Shown: positions 38,453 to 48,821 of the stretch, piece by piece | Layout of the letters: the number at the start of each line of letters is the position of its first letter | Numbering within the stretch: the first letter of the stretch is position 1 | DNA from: Hyaloraphidium curvatum | Lineage: Eukaryota; Monoblepharomycota; Hyaloraphidiomycetes; Hyaloraphidiales; Hyaloraphidiaceae | Reading direction: 5' to 3' | Length of the DNA: 64,000 bases | NCBI GenBank assembly: GCA_025558095.1 | Contig: JAIVFI010000001.1 | Location: 1,130,501 to 1,194,500 of the forward strand | Notes under the pieces: model-generated | Told to the model about the DNA's origin: nothing | The model's input: the letters and a program-made list of their open reading frames with translations, nothing else | Databases searched by the model: none | Translations under genes and position numbers: made by a program

Positions 38453-40861
38453 TCAGTACCGCCCGCGCCCGCCGCGCGAACCCCCGCGCGAAGACGAGCC
38501 ACCTCGGCCCGAGCCGCCGCGACCGCCAAAGCTCGACCTCTGGCCGGCAAACTTGCCGCCATAGCCCCCACCGCGGTCGCCGCCGCCACCTCCTCCCCGG
38601 GAATAACCTCCCCTGCCTCCCGACGCCCCGCCATATCCGCCACCGTATCCACCACCCTGCCCTTCGTCCCGATCCTCGAGCTCGGGCAGCTCCCGCGCCA
38701 CCTCGCAGGTGGCACCGTTCGCGGTGTTTTCCCACGGAATGCCCGTGATCTCGATCCGCGCGTTGCGCAGGCTCGAGTCGTCGTCCCCGTCATCCGAAGC
38801 ATCGTCCGCGGGGATGATCTTCACCTTGTCCGCGGCAACGTCCACGATCGCGCCAAGGGCGTCCTTGGTCATCCGCCAAACCTTGGTGTCCTCGTACTGG
38901 AGGTTCGGGAACAGGCGCTTCACCATCGCGCGGACGTAGCCCGCGTTGCGCATGGGCTCCTTGATCCGGAACAGCAGCGTGACCCAACCCTGCTCGGCGG
39001 TGAGCAAGCTCCGAGGCTTGGGCGGCTCGTAGGTTCCGCAGAGCGCGGCCAGCACCGCCGCCACGGCGTGCTCGGGGTGCTTCTTGCCGCCGAACTTTTC
39101 GAGCACGCGCTTGGCCTGCCCCGAGAACAGGCCGATCACGCGCTCGTCCATCCGCTCCAAAATCGAGTCCACGGCGTCAGCAGCGTGGCTCCGCACGACG
39201 TCCTCGGCGCGGGGACCGCCGCGGCGCTCGAGCCGGATCCCAGTCCGCCTCTCGATGACGCCAAGCATGTACTCCTGGTTCGATTTGTAGAAGGTGACGC
39301 AGGTGCCCGATTTGCCCGCGCGGCCCGTCCGGCCGCTGCGGTGTACGTAAGTGTCCACGTCCGACGGCGGCTCGCAGTTGACGACCAGATCGATCTCGGG
39401 GATGTCCAGGCCGCGCGCGGCGACGTTGGTGGCAATCAGCAGCGACACCTTGCCCTCGCGGAAGTTCTTGAGGGTGGCCTCGCGGAGCTGCTGCGACACA
39501 TCGCCGTGGATCGCCGCGGCGTTGAATTTCTTCAGCGACGGGTTCATGGCCAGCTCGTTGGCCTCCTTCTTGGTCTCGGTGAAGATGATGGTGCGCCCTC
39601 CCGCGGCACCGGGGCGGCCGTACGCCGACACGACGTCGGCGATGATCTCGCTCCGGTTCTGCCACCGCGCGGGGATGGCGATGTGGCGGATGTGCTCGGC
39701 CGTCTTGAGCTTGGACGAGCCCACGAGGTCGATGGTGACGCGGTTCTTGCGGTCCATGTAGCGCTCGACGGCCTTGTTGACCCAGTCCGAGATGGTGGCG
39801 GAGAAGAGGAGGAACTGGTGCTTGGGCGAGTCCGCGACGGCCTGCTTCTGCTCGATGACGGCGGCCATCGCCTGCTCCATGTTCTCGCCGAAACCGATGT
39901 CGAGCATCTGATCGCATTCGTCGAGGCAGACGAAGAGCAGGCCCGAGAGCTGGAAGGTGCCCTTGGAGATGTGATCAAGGATGCGGCCGGGGGTCCCGAT
40001 CACGACATCAACCCCGTTGCGGAAGGCGGCGTCTGCGGGATCAGAGAAAAGTCAGCAACAGCCCGTCGAGAAGGCCCTAAATCGCTGGAACCCACTTTGC
40101 GAGTTGTACTCGGTGCCGCCGTAGACGCACACGGTTGAGATCTCGTCGCCCGCGCAGTTCTCCATCTCCTTGGCCACCTGCAGCGCCAGCTCCCTGGTCG
40201 GCGCCATCACCAGCGCCCGCGGCTTCCTGCCGCGCTTGTGCTTGCCGATCCCGCGCTCCTTGTTGTCCCGCAGGAGTCGCTCCACGATGGGGAGCGAGAA
40301 GGCGAGGGTCTTGCCGGTGCCCGTGCGGGCGCGGCCGAGGAGGTCCTTGCCGTCGAAGATGGGGTCGAAAGTCTTGGCTTGGATGGGGAAGAGGGAGTTG
40401 ATGCCCTTGGAGCGCAGGGCGGCGATTGTCGAGGGCGAGAGGCGGTACGAGCTCAGCCGGAGCTCCTCCGCCACCGAGTCGTCCTCATCGGCCGCGGCCT
40501 TCTTCTTCTTCTTGGGCGGCTCGTCGATGGAAGGTGCGGGCGAGGGCGTGTCCCGGCTGGGCGCGGGCGAGGGGTAGTCCCGGCGCGGAGTGGGGGCGAC
40601 CAGCTCGGCAGCCTTGAGCGCCGCCACCCGCTTGTCCTGGGGCGCCTCGGGCGACGACTCCTTCTCCCGCTTCTCCTTCTTCTTCTTCTTCCGCTCCTTC
40701 TTGGCGGCGTCGGACTCGCTCGACGACTCGGCGGCCTCGGCCCGCTTCCGCTTTTTCTCCTCGCGGCGCGCGCGCCGTTCCTCTTTCGATTCCGTCGGGG
40801 TCTCGGCCATCTCGACGTCGGGCTCAACGACTGCGGCTTCGGACTTGCTGCGCTTCCCCAT
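38453..40861 (-). CDS. DDX21: Nucleolar DEAD-box RNA helicase, DDX21/DDX50 type with GUCT domain
   Basis: Exons 40861-40096 and 40032-38453; 63-nt intron; 781 aa. N-terminal about 130 residues are Lys/Glu-rich (nuclear/nucleolar-type signals). Helicase motifs: FPIQAKTF (Q), ARTGTGKT (I), PTREL (Ia), TPGRILDHI (Ib), LDECDQML (II, DECD instead of DEAD), FSATI (III), IIFTETKKEA (IV), ATNVAARGLDIPEIDLV (V) and HRSGRTGRAG (VI). After the helicase, FRIKEPMRNAGYVRAMVKRL and YEDTKVWRMTKDALGAIVDV form a GUCT domain, the mark of DDX21/DDX50/Gu helicases; the C terminus is an RGG/GGY-rich RNA-binding tail. Relatives act in rRNA processing. The family is missing from common yeasts. Confidence 0.92.
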
Positions 40862-40982
40862 GGCCGGTTTCAAGGAATGAAGAACCGGGGGAAGAAAGTC
40901 TACAAAGTGAGCGCGTCGCTTTGTTTCGGTCCGTCCTCGATCAAAACATGCTGGTCCCCGCCACAAGCCCTCGGGCAAACTA

Positions 40983-41940
40983 TTACTTGGAGCCAAATTC
41001 CGCAATCTTGCGCTCCAAGCCCGCAGGATCGGCTCCGCGGATTTGATCGACCAATTTACCGTCCTGGATGAAGCAGAAGGTTGGAATGGCCGAAACGGAG
41101 AATTTCTGCAATCGTACGGCCACGTCAGAAGGTGCTCGGTGGAGAGCACTCGCGGCAACTCACGTTGGCCGATTCGGGGTTGTCGTCCACGTCCACCTTG
41201 AGGAACTTGATGCCCGAGTCGCCGTACTTAGTGGACAACTTTTCGAAAATGGGCCCCATGATCTTGAAGAGAACGGTAAGAACGGCGCCTGAAGCCCAGC
41301 AATCGAGACGCACCTTGCAGGGCGGACACCATCTGCATAACCAGAAGGAGGAGAAGACGGAGAGGGAGACAGCGAAGAGAACGGTCAGAACGGCGCCACA
41401 ACCCAGGTGATCGAGACGCACGTCGCAGTGAAGTCCACAACTATTCGCCCTAGGTAAGAAGCGTGAGCGCGATCCCAAGACAGTAGCCAGAGGAAAGGCG
41501 GACTCGTGGAGCGCCTGGACTCCCCAAACGACACGCCAGCGCCTCTCGACGACGACTCCCGCCTCGATCACCTGCTCGACGAGCCCGGCAGCCGCCGAAA
41601 GCTCACCTTTACTAGTCAGTCCCTCGAGATCCCCGTCGCCGGCTTCCACGACGCCGGTCCCGCTGGCGGCGCTGCCGGCCGAGGTCGCCAAGCCTTTGGA
41701 CGCCGACGGCGTGGTCGCGACCGCCTGATCGACGGCGGGCGCGGCAACCGGCGGCGGGCAACTCCGCGGCAGCGCGAACGCGGCCTGCTTGAAGAGCGGC
41801 GAGGCGGCAAGCGGCGCGACGCGCGGCCCCGCTAGCGACGCGAGACTGCGCGATCCGGCGAGCGGCGCGGCGGCCGACGGCGCCACCGCGGCGCGGCGGC
41901 TGATCTGCGCAAAGGCGCGCGCGACTCGGATCGAGGCCAT
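40983..41940 (-). CDS. Mitochondrial thioredoxin
   Basis: Five exons: 41940-41607, 41449-41422, 41332-41314, 41262-41164 and 41105-40983; introns of 157, 89, 51 and 58 nt; 200 aa. The first about 90 residues are Ala/Arg/Ser-rich and nearly free of acids (MASIRVARAFAQISRRAAVA), a long mitochondrial presequence. The thioredoxin fold follows: RIVVDFTAT, the active site WCPPCK (C123 and C126), IMGPIFEKLSTKYGDSGIKF, LKVDVDDNPES, cis-Pro in SAIPTFCFI and GKLVDQIRGADPAGLERK. Exon 3 is only 19 nt and encodes the active-site WCPPCK; the introns on both sides are near-duplicates. All junctions keep frame and rebuild an uninterrupted domain. Divergent from an AhpD-like gene. Confidence 0.88.
41263..41421 (-). 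repeat. Near-duplicate introns flanking a 19-nt microexon
   Basis: Intron 3 (41313-41263) and the first about 48 nt of intron 2 (41421-41333) of the thioredoxin gene share GTGCGTCTCGAT, CTGGG, GGCGCCGTTCT and ACCGTTCTCTTC in the same order and spacing. The microexon 41332-41314 lies between them. The similarity is far above what unrelated short introns show elsewhere in this window. Confidence 0.75.
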
Positions 41941-42051
41941 CGGGCTAAGGGCGGCGTGGAGGCGGGGATCGAGTGTGTTTACGCGGGGATCGGGGTCGCG
42001 CCGCCACCGCGGAGTCACATCCAGGACGTTCGCCTGCTAGTCGGAGAAGCC
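41941..42051. promoter_or_regulatory. Compact divergent promoter, thioredoxin / AhpD-like gene
   Basis: 111 bp between the two outward-facing ATGs; both encode proteins with mitochondrial-type N termini. No TATA element was seen. Confidence 0.55.
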
Positions 42052-42790
42052 ATGAAGGCGTTTCAAAGGCTCACATCGCGTCCTGCTCTTTCTGGTTTTG
42101 GCGCCAGGCCGGCCGTTCTGCCCGCCGCGGGCCCTTTACGCGGTGCGGTCCGCACGAGCTCAGGGAAGCCGGCCCTGCCCAAGCAGCCCGTGCTGCCGAA
42201 AATCGAGTACGAGAACGCGTCGCCGAGAGTCCAGGCCATCTACGACGACATCGTGCAGACGTACGACCTCAAAGGAAGCCATCAAGTGAACGACTTTTGG
42301 TCCGAGTCTTTCGAGGAAGTGCAGGATGCCCCTGAACGCCTGTGCCGCGCAGGAAGGTGTACGCGAACCACCCCGACGCAATGGAGTCGACTTGGCGCCG
42401 GATGAAGGTGATCATGGCCGAGGGCGAGCTTTCGGCGCTCATGAAGGTGGGTTCCCCGTCCGGCCTGCTGGAACCTTCCTCACCCCAACGGGCAGGAGCT
42501 GCTCTACGTTGCGGTGAGCATCTCCAACGGGTGCGACTACTGCGTGGCCTCGCACACGGCCAGCGCGAGGAAGGCGGGCCTGACGGACGGTGCGTGCTCG
42601 TCTGGGGCAAGTCAAGGAATCCGTTCCAATCCTCCTTCTCTCCCCAGGGATGTACGCCGAGATGCTCTCGGTCATCACGCTGGCAAATGAGACCAACCGC
42701 CTGGCTTTCGCCTACCGGTTAAACGCGGACCAGATGTACGAGAAGCTGTGGGCAAAGATGAACGAGGCGAGGCTCCAAAGCATGGAATAG
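42052..42790 (+). CDS. AhpD-like carboxymuconolactone-decarboxylase-fold protein, probably mitochondrial
   Basis: Exons 42052-42305, 42353-42446, 42496-42589 and 42648-42790; introns of 47, 49 and 58 nt; 194 aa. N terminus MKAFQRLTSRPALSGFGARP is Arg-rich without acids, a likely mitochondrial presequence. The helical core includes VQAIYDDIVQTYDLKGSHQV, NHPDAMESTWRRMKVIMAEG, and the redox/proton-relay motif ELLYVAVSISNGCDYCVASH followed by TASARKAG, i.e. E...CxxC...H as in alkylhydroperoxidase AhpD. The last exon is MYAEMLSVITLANETNRLAF. AhpD-type proteins use the CxxC with lipoyl- or thioredoxin-like reductants. It shares a promoter with mitochondrial thioredoxin, which suggests a functional link. 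The substrate is unknown. Confidence 0.85.
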
Positions 42791-42860
42791 AATCTGGTTT
42801 TTCGACCAGCTGTACATGGCCCGCTACTCGCAGACCGTCGGTCGCCGCCTCGCACTGTGC

Positions 42861-45800
42861 CTACTGCACGGGCCGGGCCACCGCGTACGTGACGCCTCCA
42901 ATCGTAACCCTCCAAGTGTCCGTGGCTGCACCAGGGACGTCAGCTACGTTCAGGTCTCCCCGCAAAGAAGGTCTCTTACCGTCGGCCAGCAGGCCCTTCG
43001 ACCCGCCGGTCGGCTTGTGGATGTACATCCCGAGTGTCCGTCCCGTCGAACCGGGGCCGAACCTCGAGTTCCACGCCCCGGGAGCGACCACGCAGGTGGC
43101 CGTGTTGTCGTTCGCGGCGGTCGGCAAGGTGACCGAGGCGCTGGCATGGTTGGCTAGTCAGGAGGTGCCGCAGGCTGCGAGAGCGGGAACGCACCAGTTC
43201 CACATCCAAGCGGCCTGCGTCAACTGGTACCCTGCGAGAAGCCGGAAGCGGACGGTGTACCCATCGACGACAGTCGCCCCGTTGTTCTTCATCTGCAGCT
43301 CGCCGCTGAACCCGTATGCGTCGCCCGAGGACACGGTGTACGAGAGGGCCACCGGTGCGGCGGTGGAGGCCGCGGCCGTTGTCGTCGAGACTAGCGGTTC
43401 CGCGGACCGGCGCCGTTTCGCGGTGGTACGTCGTTTCGCGGTGGTACGTCGTTTCGCGGTGGTCCGACGCCGAGAGGTGGTGCGGCGGCGCCGTGAGGTC
43501 GTGCGTCGGCGCGCGGGGGTCACCTTACGTTTGACCGTCGTCGCGGTCCGAGATTTCGTCGTCGTGCGGGTCTTGGTCGTCGTCGCCTTTTTTGCCTGGC
43601 GATCAGGGATCAATTGACCAGGAAGGAAGGGAGATGTCCATGGTGCTCACCGTGGTGGGACGCACGGTGGGGGATTTCTGTGCGGTGGTTGATTTCTGCA
43701 CGGTCGTAGACTTTTGCGCGGTGGTGGTTTTTTGTGCGATCGCGGTCGAGGTCGCAGGAGGAGGAGGCGGCGGAGGCGGCGGCGTGCTTCCGCATGATCC
43801 GGCACCTGCATACGCGAGGTGCGCTGCGGTGTAGGGCGGCAGCAGCACCTTGTCCCCCGGGACGAGGCACAGGTTCGTCTCGAACTTGCGGATCCCCAGC
43901 GACTGGCCAAAGTACTTGACCGAGTACTGCCCCGCCGCGACGCCGGAACCGACGGCAAAGGCCTGGAAGTTGGAGGGGTCCTTGTTGACCAGCAGGAGGG
44001 TCGTGTTGCCGCCCGAGTGCGCGGCGTAGACACCCGTAAGGTCCCAATTGGGCTGGCTCGAGAAGGTGATTGGGAGGTACGTGCTGGCAACGATGAGTGA
44101 GCAACGATGCATAGTTGAGCACTCTGGCTCGCCGCCCACCTCCCGAAAGGAATGCGGCCTCCCCGAACGATCCACCATCCGAGCCACGCGGCGCTGCCTT
44201 CCGCTGGAGAAGTCCAGTAGCTAGCCGCGTCGAGCTTCTCGCGAGCAAAAATGCCCAGGACGTCTGTTACTGCCAAACCACCGCTGATATCTGCCTCCGC
44301 GCCGAAGTTCCACTCGCTGAGAAGCTGCGTAAGTAGGCATTGCCATACGTACTCGGGTCAAACCCACTGGATTCCGAACGAAGTCCCCGGATAATTCTGC
44401 GCAATTAAATCCCTGAAACGCGGGATGAGATAGACGTAGTTCGGATTCGGCTGATTCGTGGACCATTGGCCATCGCGCCCGATCCAGCCCTCGTCTTTGT
44501 ATGTCGGATCCCACAGCGACCGCGGCGACCTTAGCCGCTTGGCCCTCGTTGCGGCGTCCACAGCATCGTTGAAAACATCGTTCGGATAGTAATGGATGTC
44601 TAGCTGATCGAGCATGCGCTTGGCACGCAGGTCCGAAAAGGCCTTCATCTGCTGCAGGAACCAAACGAGGAAATCCGTGCCCCCGTTGGCCGCCTTATCG
44701 GCGCTGCCGGCGTCGGAGTTCCAGTAGTAGAACCAGCAGCATGAGGAAGGTGCGGCGAGCTTTGTCTGCTCGAATCCGGGCGTGGTGCGCAGGGTGTCGG
44801 CCGTATCCTTGACCCTCTGCAGCATCTCCGCGTACGTGATCTTGTCGTAGTGCATATCGCGGTGGGTGGATGCGCAGATGTCGATCTCGTTTCCAGCCGC
44901 GACGACCTCGGGCACGAGGCCGCGGGCCGGCAGCGTAGACAGCCAAGTCTTGAGGCGCGCCTGCGTCCAAGCCTCGTACGCGGTGTTGGGGTTCGCGCGG
45001 TAGAGGGTGCCGTTGGAAGCGACGCCGTTGCCTGCATCGGGCTTCCAAGGGTCGAACGACGTCTGGTCCGGGAAGGCGGTCTTCGAGTAGGAGTAGGAAG
45101 TTGCATCCTTGCTGACCCAGTCCATGATCGGGACCGTGAAGAAAGCCTTCGCCCCGCGGCCCTTGACAGTCGCCAGCCAGCCCTCCGCGCCTCCGTTTTC
45201 CTGCGGCCTATTCTCGTAGAACCAATCCTGGGCAGCGTTGGTGACGTTCTTGAAGGGGTTGAAGGTCGAAACCGCGTTGCCACCCCACCGCGCCGAGGGG
45301 ATGCGCAGGGCAGTAATGCTCGACGCAGTAGGGAAGGCGTGGCCGTAGATTAGCTCCGAAATCGGGTACCCGTTTGCGCCGAAGTCGACGTTGACCGTGA
45401 GGGGCGCCGGGCTGGGCACTGTGGCCTGCAGCGTAGTCGTGCCGTCCGCAAGGGTCACCTGCACGGTCGCCCCCGGGGCAAAGTCCGATGCGAGCTGCAC
45501 GAGCAGCCGCGAATTGGCTGCATCGACGTCCGTGAAGGCTATGGTTTGGACCACGCCGTTCACCCTGACGACGATGTCGGCGGCCGAAGTGACGGAAGAG
45601 AGGAGGACGGAGCGAGCGCCAAAGATGTTGAGCGACGCTGCCCCGGCCGGGAGGTTGGTCAGGACGTTTATCGTGTCGATGGTGACGGTCGGGGCGGTGC
45701 CGCCGCCATCAAAGATGGAGAAGCGGTTCCAGTCCGTGCGGGCGGGCGTGAGCGCCGAAATATCCACGATACAGCGGACCAGGGTGCCCGTGGAAGGTTG

Positions 45801-46178
45801 GGCATTCGGATCTGCCTGAATCGTCTTGACGTCGATGTGGTTCGAAGAGACGCCTGCGCCTGTGGCGTCCGCGTAGAATTCAACCTTTGCCGACGGGTCG
45901 TAGGCGATCCAGAACTCGAGGCCACTGCCTACGATGGTGCCGGTCGTCTTCTTGAGGCTCAGGGCACCCCACTGCCCCAGCACAGCTCGTATCGCGGCGG
46001 TGCCCTGTTTGGGCGATGCCGTGGAGGCGAAGTTGATGGTGGAAGACCAGCTCCAATTTTCCCAAGCCGAGCTGAGCGAGTCGCCGTAGATGGCTTCGTC
46101 CGCGAGCGCCACGCTCGCCAGCGTCCCGAGGATGACGCAGAGCGCGATGGCGGCGGGGAGCCGCGTGCGCCGGCGCAT
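42861..46178 (-). CDS. Secreted GH44 glycoside hydrolase with C-terminal CBM2-like domain
   Basis: Exons 46178-44368, 44316-44140, 44083-43651, 43595-43195, 43140-42980 and 42925-42861; introns of 51, 56, 55, 54 and 54 nt; 1015 aa. Signal peptide residues 1-26. An N-terminal beta-rich module of about 240 residues precedes the GH44 barrel: LIYGHAFP, IPSARWGGNAVSTFNPF, VTNAAQDWFYENRP, AAGNEIDICA (acid/base Glu) and FGIHEWNFGAEADISGG (nucleophile E605, rebuilt by splicing). A C-terminal beta domain (VYAAHSGGNTTLLLVNKDPS) ends the GH44 unit. Then come a PPPP/TTAQKS linker, an Arg/Thr-rich linker of TTAKRR repeats, and a CBM2-like domain (about 895-1015: GDAYGFSGELQMKNNGATVV). GH44 enzymes cut cellulose, xyloglucan or related beta-glucans. 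Confidence 0.87.
43413..43470 (-). repeat. 18-nt TTAKRR coding repeat
   Basis: Three near-perfect tandem copies of an 18-nt unit (plus strand CGTTTCGCGGTGGTACGT) encode TTAKRR repeats in the basic linker of the GH44 protein. Confidence 0.8.
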
Positions 46179-46481
46179 TGTTAGGGGGTGCCGTAGGCCG
46201 TCACGGAGCAATGCTGCGCACCGCGCGCCGGGCTCTTTGACTCATTAAACGGAGTCCTTGCTGGGTCGGGCGGTGTTGTGATTCGGAGTGGCGGTTGAAG
46301 GGGATGCCGTAGCACAGCCAGCCGCACTCGGCCCGCACTCACTCCAGGCTTTTGGAGATCGACCCCAGAAGATCTGGATGCCATCAAGATGGGTGATCAG
46401 AAGCAGTCTATGTCATTTACGGCAGCATAAACATCGCCAGGAGCGGAGCAAGCAAAGCAGATTAACCCAAGATGACTCAGT
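46179..46481. other. Upstream region of the GH44 gene / 3' flank of the carrier gene
   Basis: 303 bp between two minus-strand genes; nothing specific recognised. Confidence 0.45.
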
Positions 46482-48162
46482 TCACTTGACGTTCAACCAC
46501 CGCTTCGCCATCTCGAAGGAAGCGAAGCTGACCCCGGCAGACGGCACCACCTGTGCGAGCTTAGCGAGGATGAAATTTGATTGCCCAGGAAAGCCCACCT
46601 TGGTCAATGTAGCGACCAGGCCTTTGTAGAAGCCGCGCGGCCCCTCCCTGGCCGCCGTCTGCCTCACGCAGTCGCCGATCCCCGAGTACCGGTTCGGATT
46701 GCTCGGCGAACCCTGGCTCTGCATCCGCGTCCGGATCACCTGCAGGGGATACACGGCGACGCAGGCCACCGATCCGGAGAAGCACCCGATGCCCAGGATC
46801 GCTACCACGGGGATCTCCTTGACCTCGGGGTTGCGCGCCTGGTACCACGTCTTGAGGTTCTCGTGCACGCCCAGGTTGATCCCCGCGTAGGGAATCACGC
46901 CGATCGACGCGGGGACGATGCCCCGGAAGAAGGCCGAGGGGCCCTCGGCGAGCATGTCCCGGAACACGCCGACGACGCCGCCGTCCGAGGCCTTGGCGGC
47001 GCCCGATGCGGTGGTGGCCACGTTGGACATTAGACGTATCTTCAAGCTATCCAAAGGGTACGTGAGGGTCTGGGCGACGAGGCCTGCGATCGATCCGGCG
47101 AGGAACTTGCCCTGGGGCGAGAGCGCCTTCTCGCTCTTCCCCTCCCATGACGCGATCGTCCTCTTGGCCGAGTCCAACGCGGCAAACATGATCGCCGATT
47201 CGGGGGCGACCTTGAGCACGTTCAGACCGTTGCCCCTCCAGCTGCAAGGAAGCTCGTTGGCTGAATGAACGAGATCGGCAGGCAGCGCAACCCACAATCC
47301 TTTTAGCCCGCCCTGTGAATAGATCTGCCTCGCCGCCGCGACGAACGCGTTGCCTCCCCCGACCGCCCCGCCGCCTCCGTTTTGGAAAAACACCCGCAGC
47401 CGGTCGAACGGCGCCGTCGACGTCCGCGAGGCGGCACCGGCGATCGCCCCCGCGAGGAACCCGTTCCAGGTGAACCCGCCCGGCTGCTGCGGCGTGATCT
47501 CGAGGTTCATGTTGGGATCGTATAGCTGCTGGAACTGCTGGAAGACCGAGACGAGGTCGACGCCGGTGGGGAGGACGACTGGGCGGGCCGTGAGGCGGGA
47601 TTGGAGGGGCAGAAGGCAAGAGCCCACGGCAAAAGTTCCGGAACTCTTCGAAGCTGATGTCGCCGCTCCCGTCCCTGTCGACCGTCGCGACGAACTTGGC
47701 CAGGTCGTTCTCGGCCAGCTTAATGCCCACCCGGCCCATGGCCGCCACGAGCTCGGCCTTGTCCACCTGGCCATCTTTCGACGTGTCCACGCTGTCGAAA
47801 AGCGCCCGAAGCCTCGCTTCCTTCCCGAAAATGAAATCCCGGAACTCATCGCGCGTCACTCTGCCGTCCTTCTTCCCGGACTCGGCGAGGTCGATCAACT
47901 CGGCGGCTGCCCCGACGCGTTGAGGCCCAGGGACCCCGACATCGACGTGAAAGCACCCACCGTACTTTGACGCGGCCTCGTCGCTGATCTCCGCCGGGCC
48001 CCCGATCGCCCGCGACAGCGCCCTCAGGCGGGGTGCGAGCTCCCGCACCGAGATCGCGCCGTCTTTGTCCTCGTCCAGGAACTGGAACAGGCGGTCGGCC
48101 CGCGCCGACTGTTCCTCGGAGAGGTCGAGGTGCGGGGGCGGTTCCGTCGCCGAGGCCGCCAT
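46482..48162 (-). CDS. EF-hand mitochondrial carrier (SCaMC, ATP-Mg/phosphate type)
   Basis: Exons 48162-47961, 47906-47628, 47578-47296, 47241-46599 and 46550-46482; introns of 54, 49, 54 and 48 nt; 491 aa. The N-terminal half has calcium-binding EF-hands: FQFLDEDKDGAISVREL, LAESGKKDGRVTRDEF, FDSVDTSKDGQVDKAEL and VATVDRDGSGDISFEEF. The C-terminal half has three Solcar repeats, each with the carrier signature: PFDRLRVFF, YPLDSLKIRLM and YPLQVIRTRM, and WRGNGLNVLKVAPESAIMF of SCaMC. It exchanges ATP-Mg or ADP for phosphate across the inner mitochondrial membrane under cytosolic calcium control. Introns 1 and 4 are in-frame and stop-free, so unspliced reading is deceptively long. Confidence 0.93.
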
Positions 48163-48821
48163 TCCGGCACGCGCGGCACGCGGGGCCCGCAGGGCGCGGC
48201 GTGCCGGGGTGTTCGACGAGAGCTAGGCAGTGCTTTGGAAAGGGAGACGGCCCAGGGTCCACCTCCCTGGATCCACGCGGATCCACCAGCCCAGCATCTC
48301 GCATCGGTCCATAAGGCGATGCGAGGCTGATGTAGGGCAATCGCACATATTCAGAGAAGATCGCTAGCAACGAGCGAGTGGATTGGGCACTTTGCACCAT
48401 GCGCCATCGGGACGAATGACCCCAGCAGCCTCAGCTACCTTGGAATGCACCAAGGAGGCCCTATGTGACACCGTGCTGATTGAGATCATGATAGGCAATC
48501 CGAGTGCAGGATAGAATTGACCCATTTGTGTTTGACGGGTTGGGCGCACTCGCGAGACTATCGATAGTCACATCGCGAAAACTCGAGTGACTTTGGCGCC
48601 ACGCCAAACTCCCCGGGGGCACCGCCGCGGGCCGGGAACACGCTTTCCTCGCTCCTCGTCCTTCTTTCTCCGCAGCGGGCCGCGGCACGCGCGTGCTGCG
48701 ACTGCGGGCTGCGCGGCAACTCGCGTTTCGCGGTCCCGCGTCTCCGCGCTTCGCTGTCACCAGAGGCCGGAAAGCGCCTTCCGGGGACGCGTTTTTCGTG
48801 CGCGCGCGAGGCGTCTGCCGC
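48163..48821. other. Divergent intergenic region, carrier / PP2C-like gene
   Basis: 659 bp. Contains a comparatively AT-rich stretch near 48320-48560. The PP2C frame is open back to a GTG at 48693 but there is no ATG before 48822. No RNA gene was recognised. Confidence 0.45.

Noticed and set aside
48693-48821. N-terminal extension of the PP2C-like protein
   Set aside because: It would begin at GTG; the first in-frame ATG is 48822.
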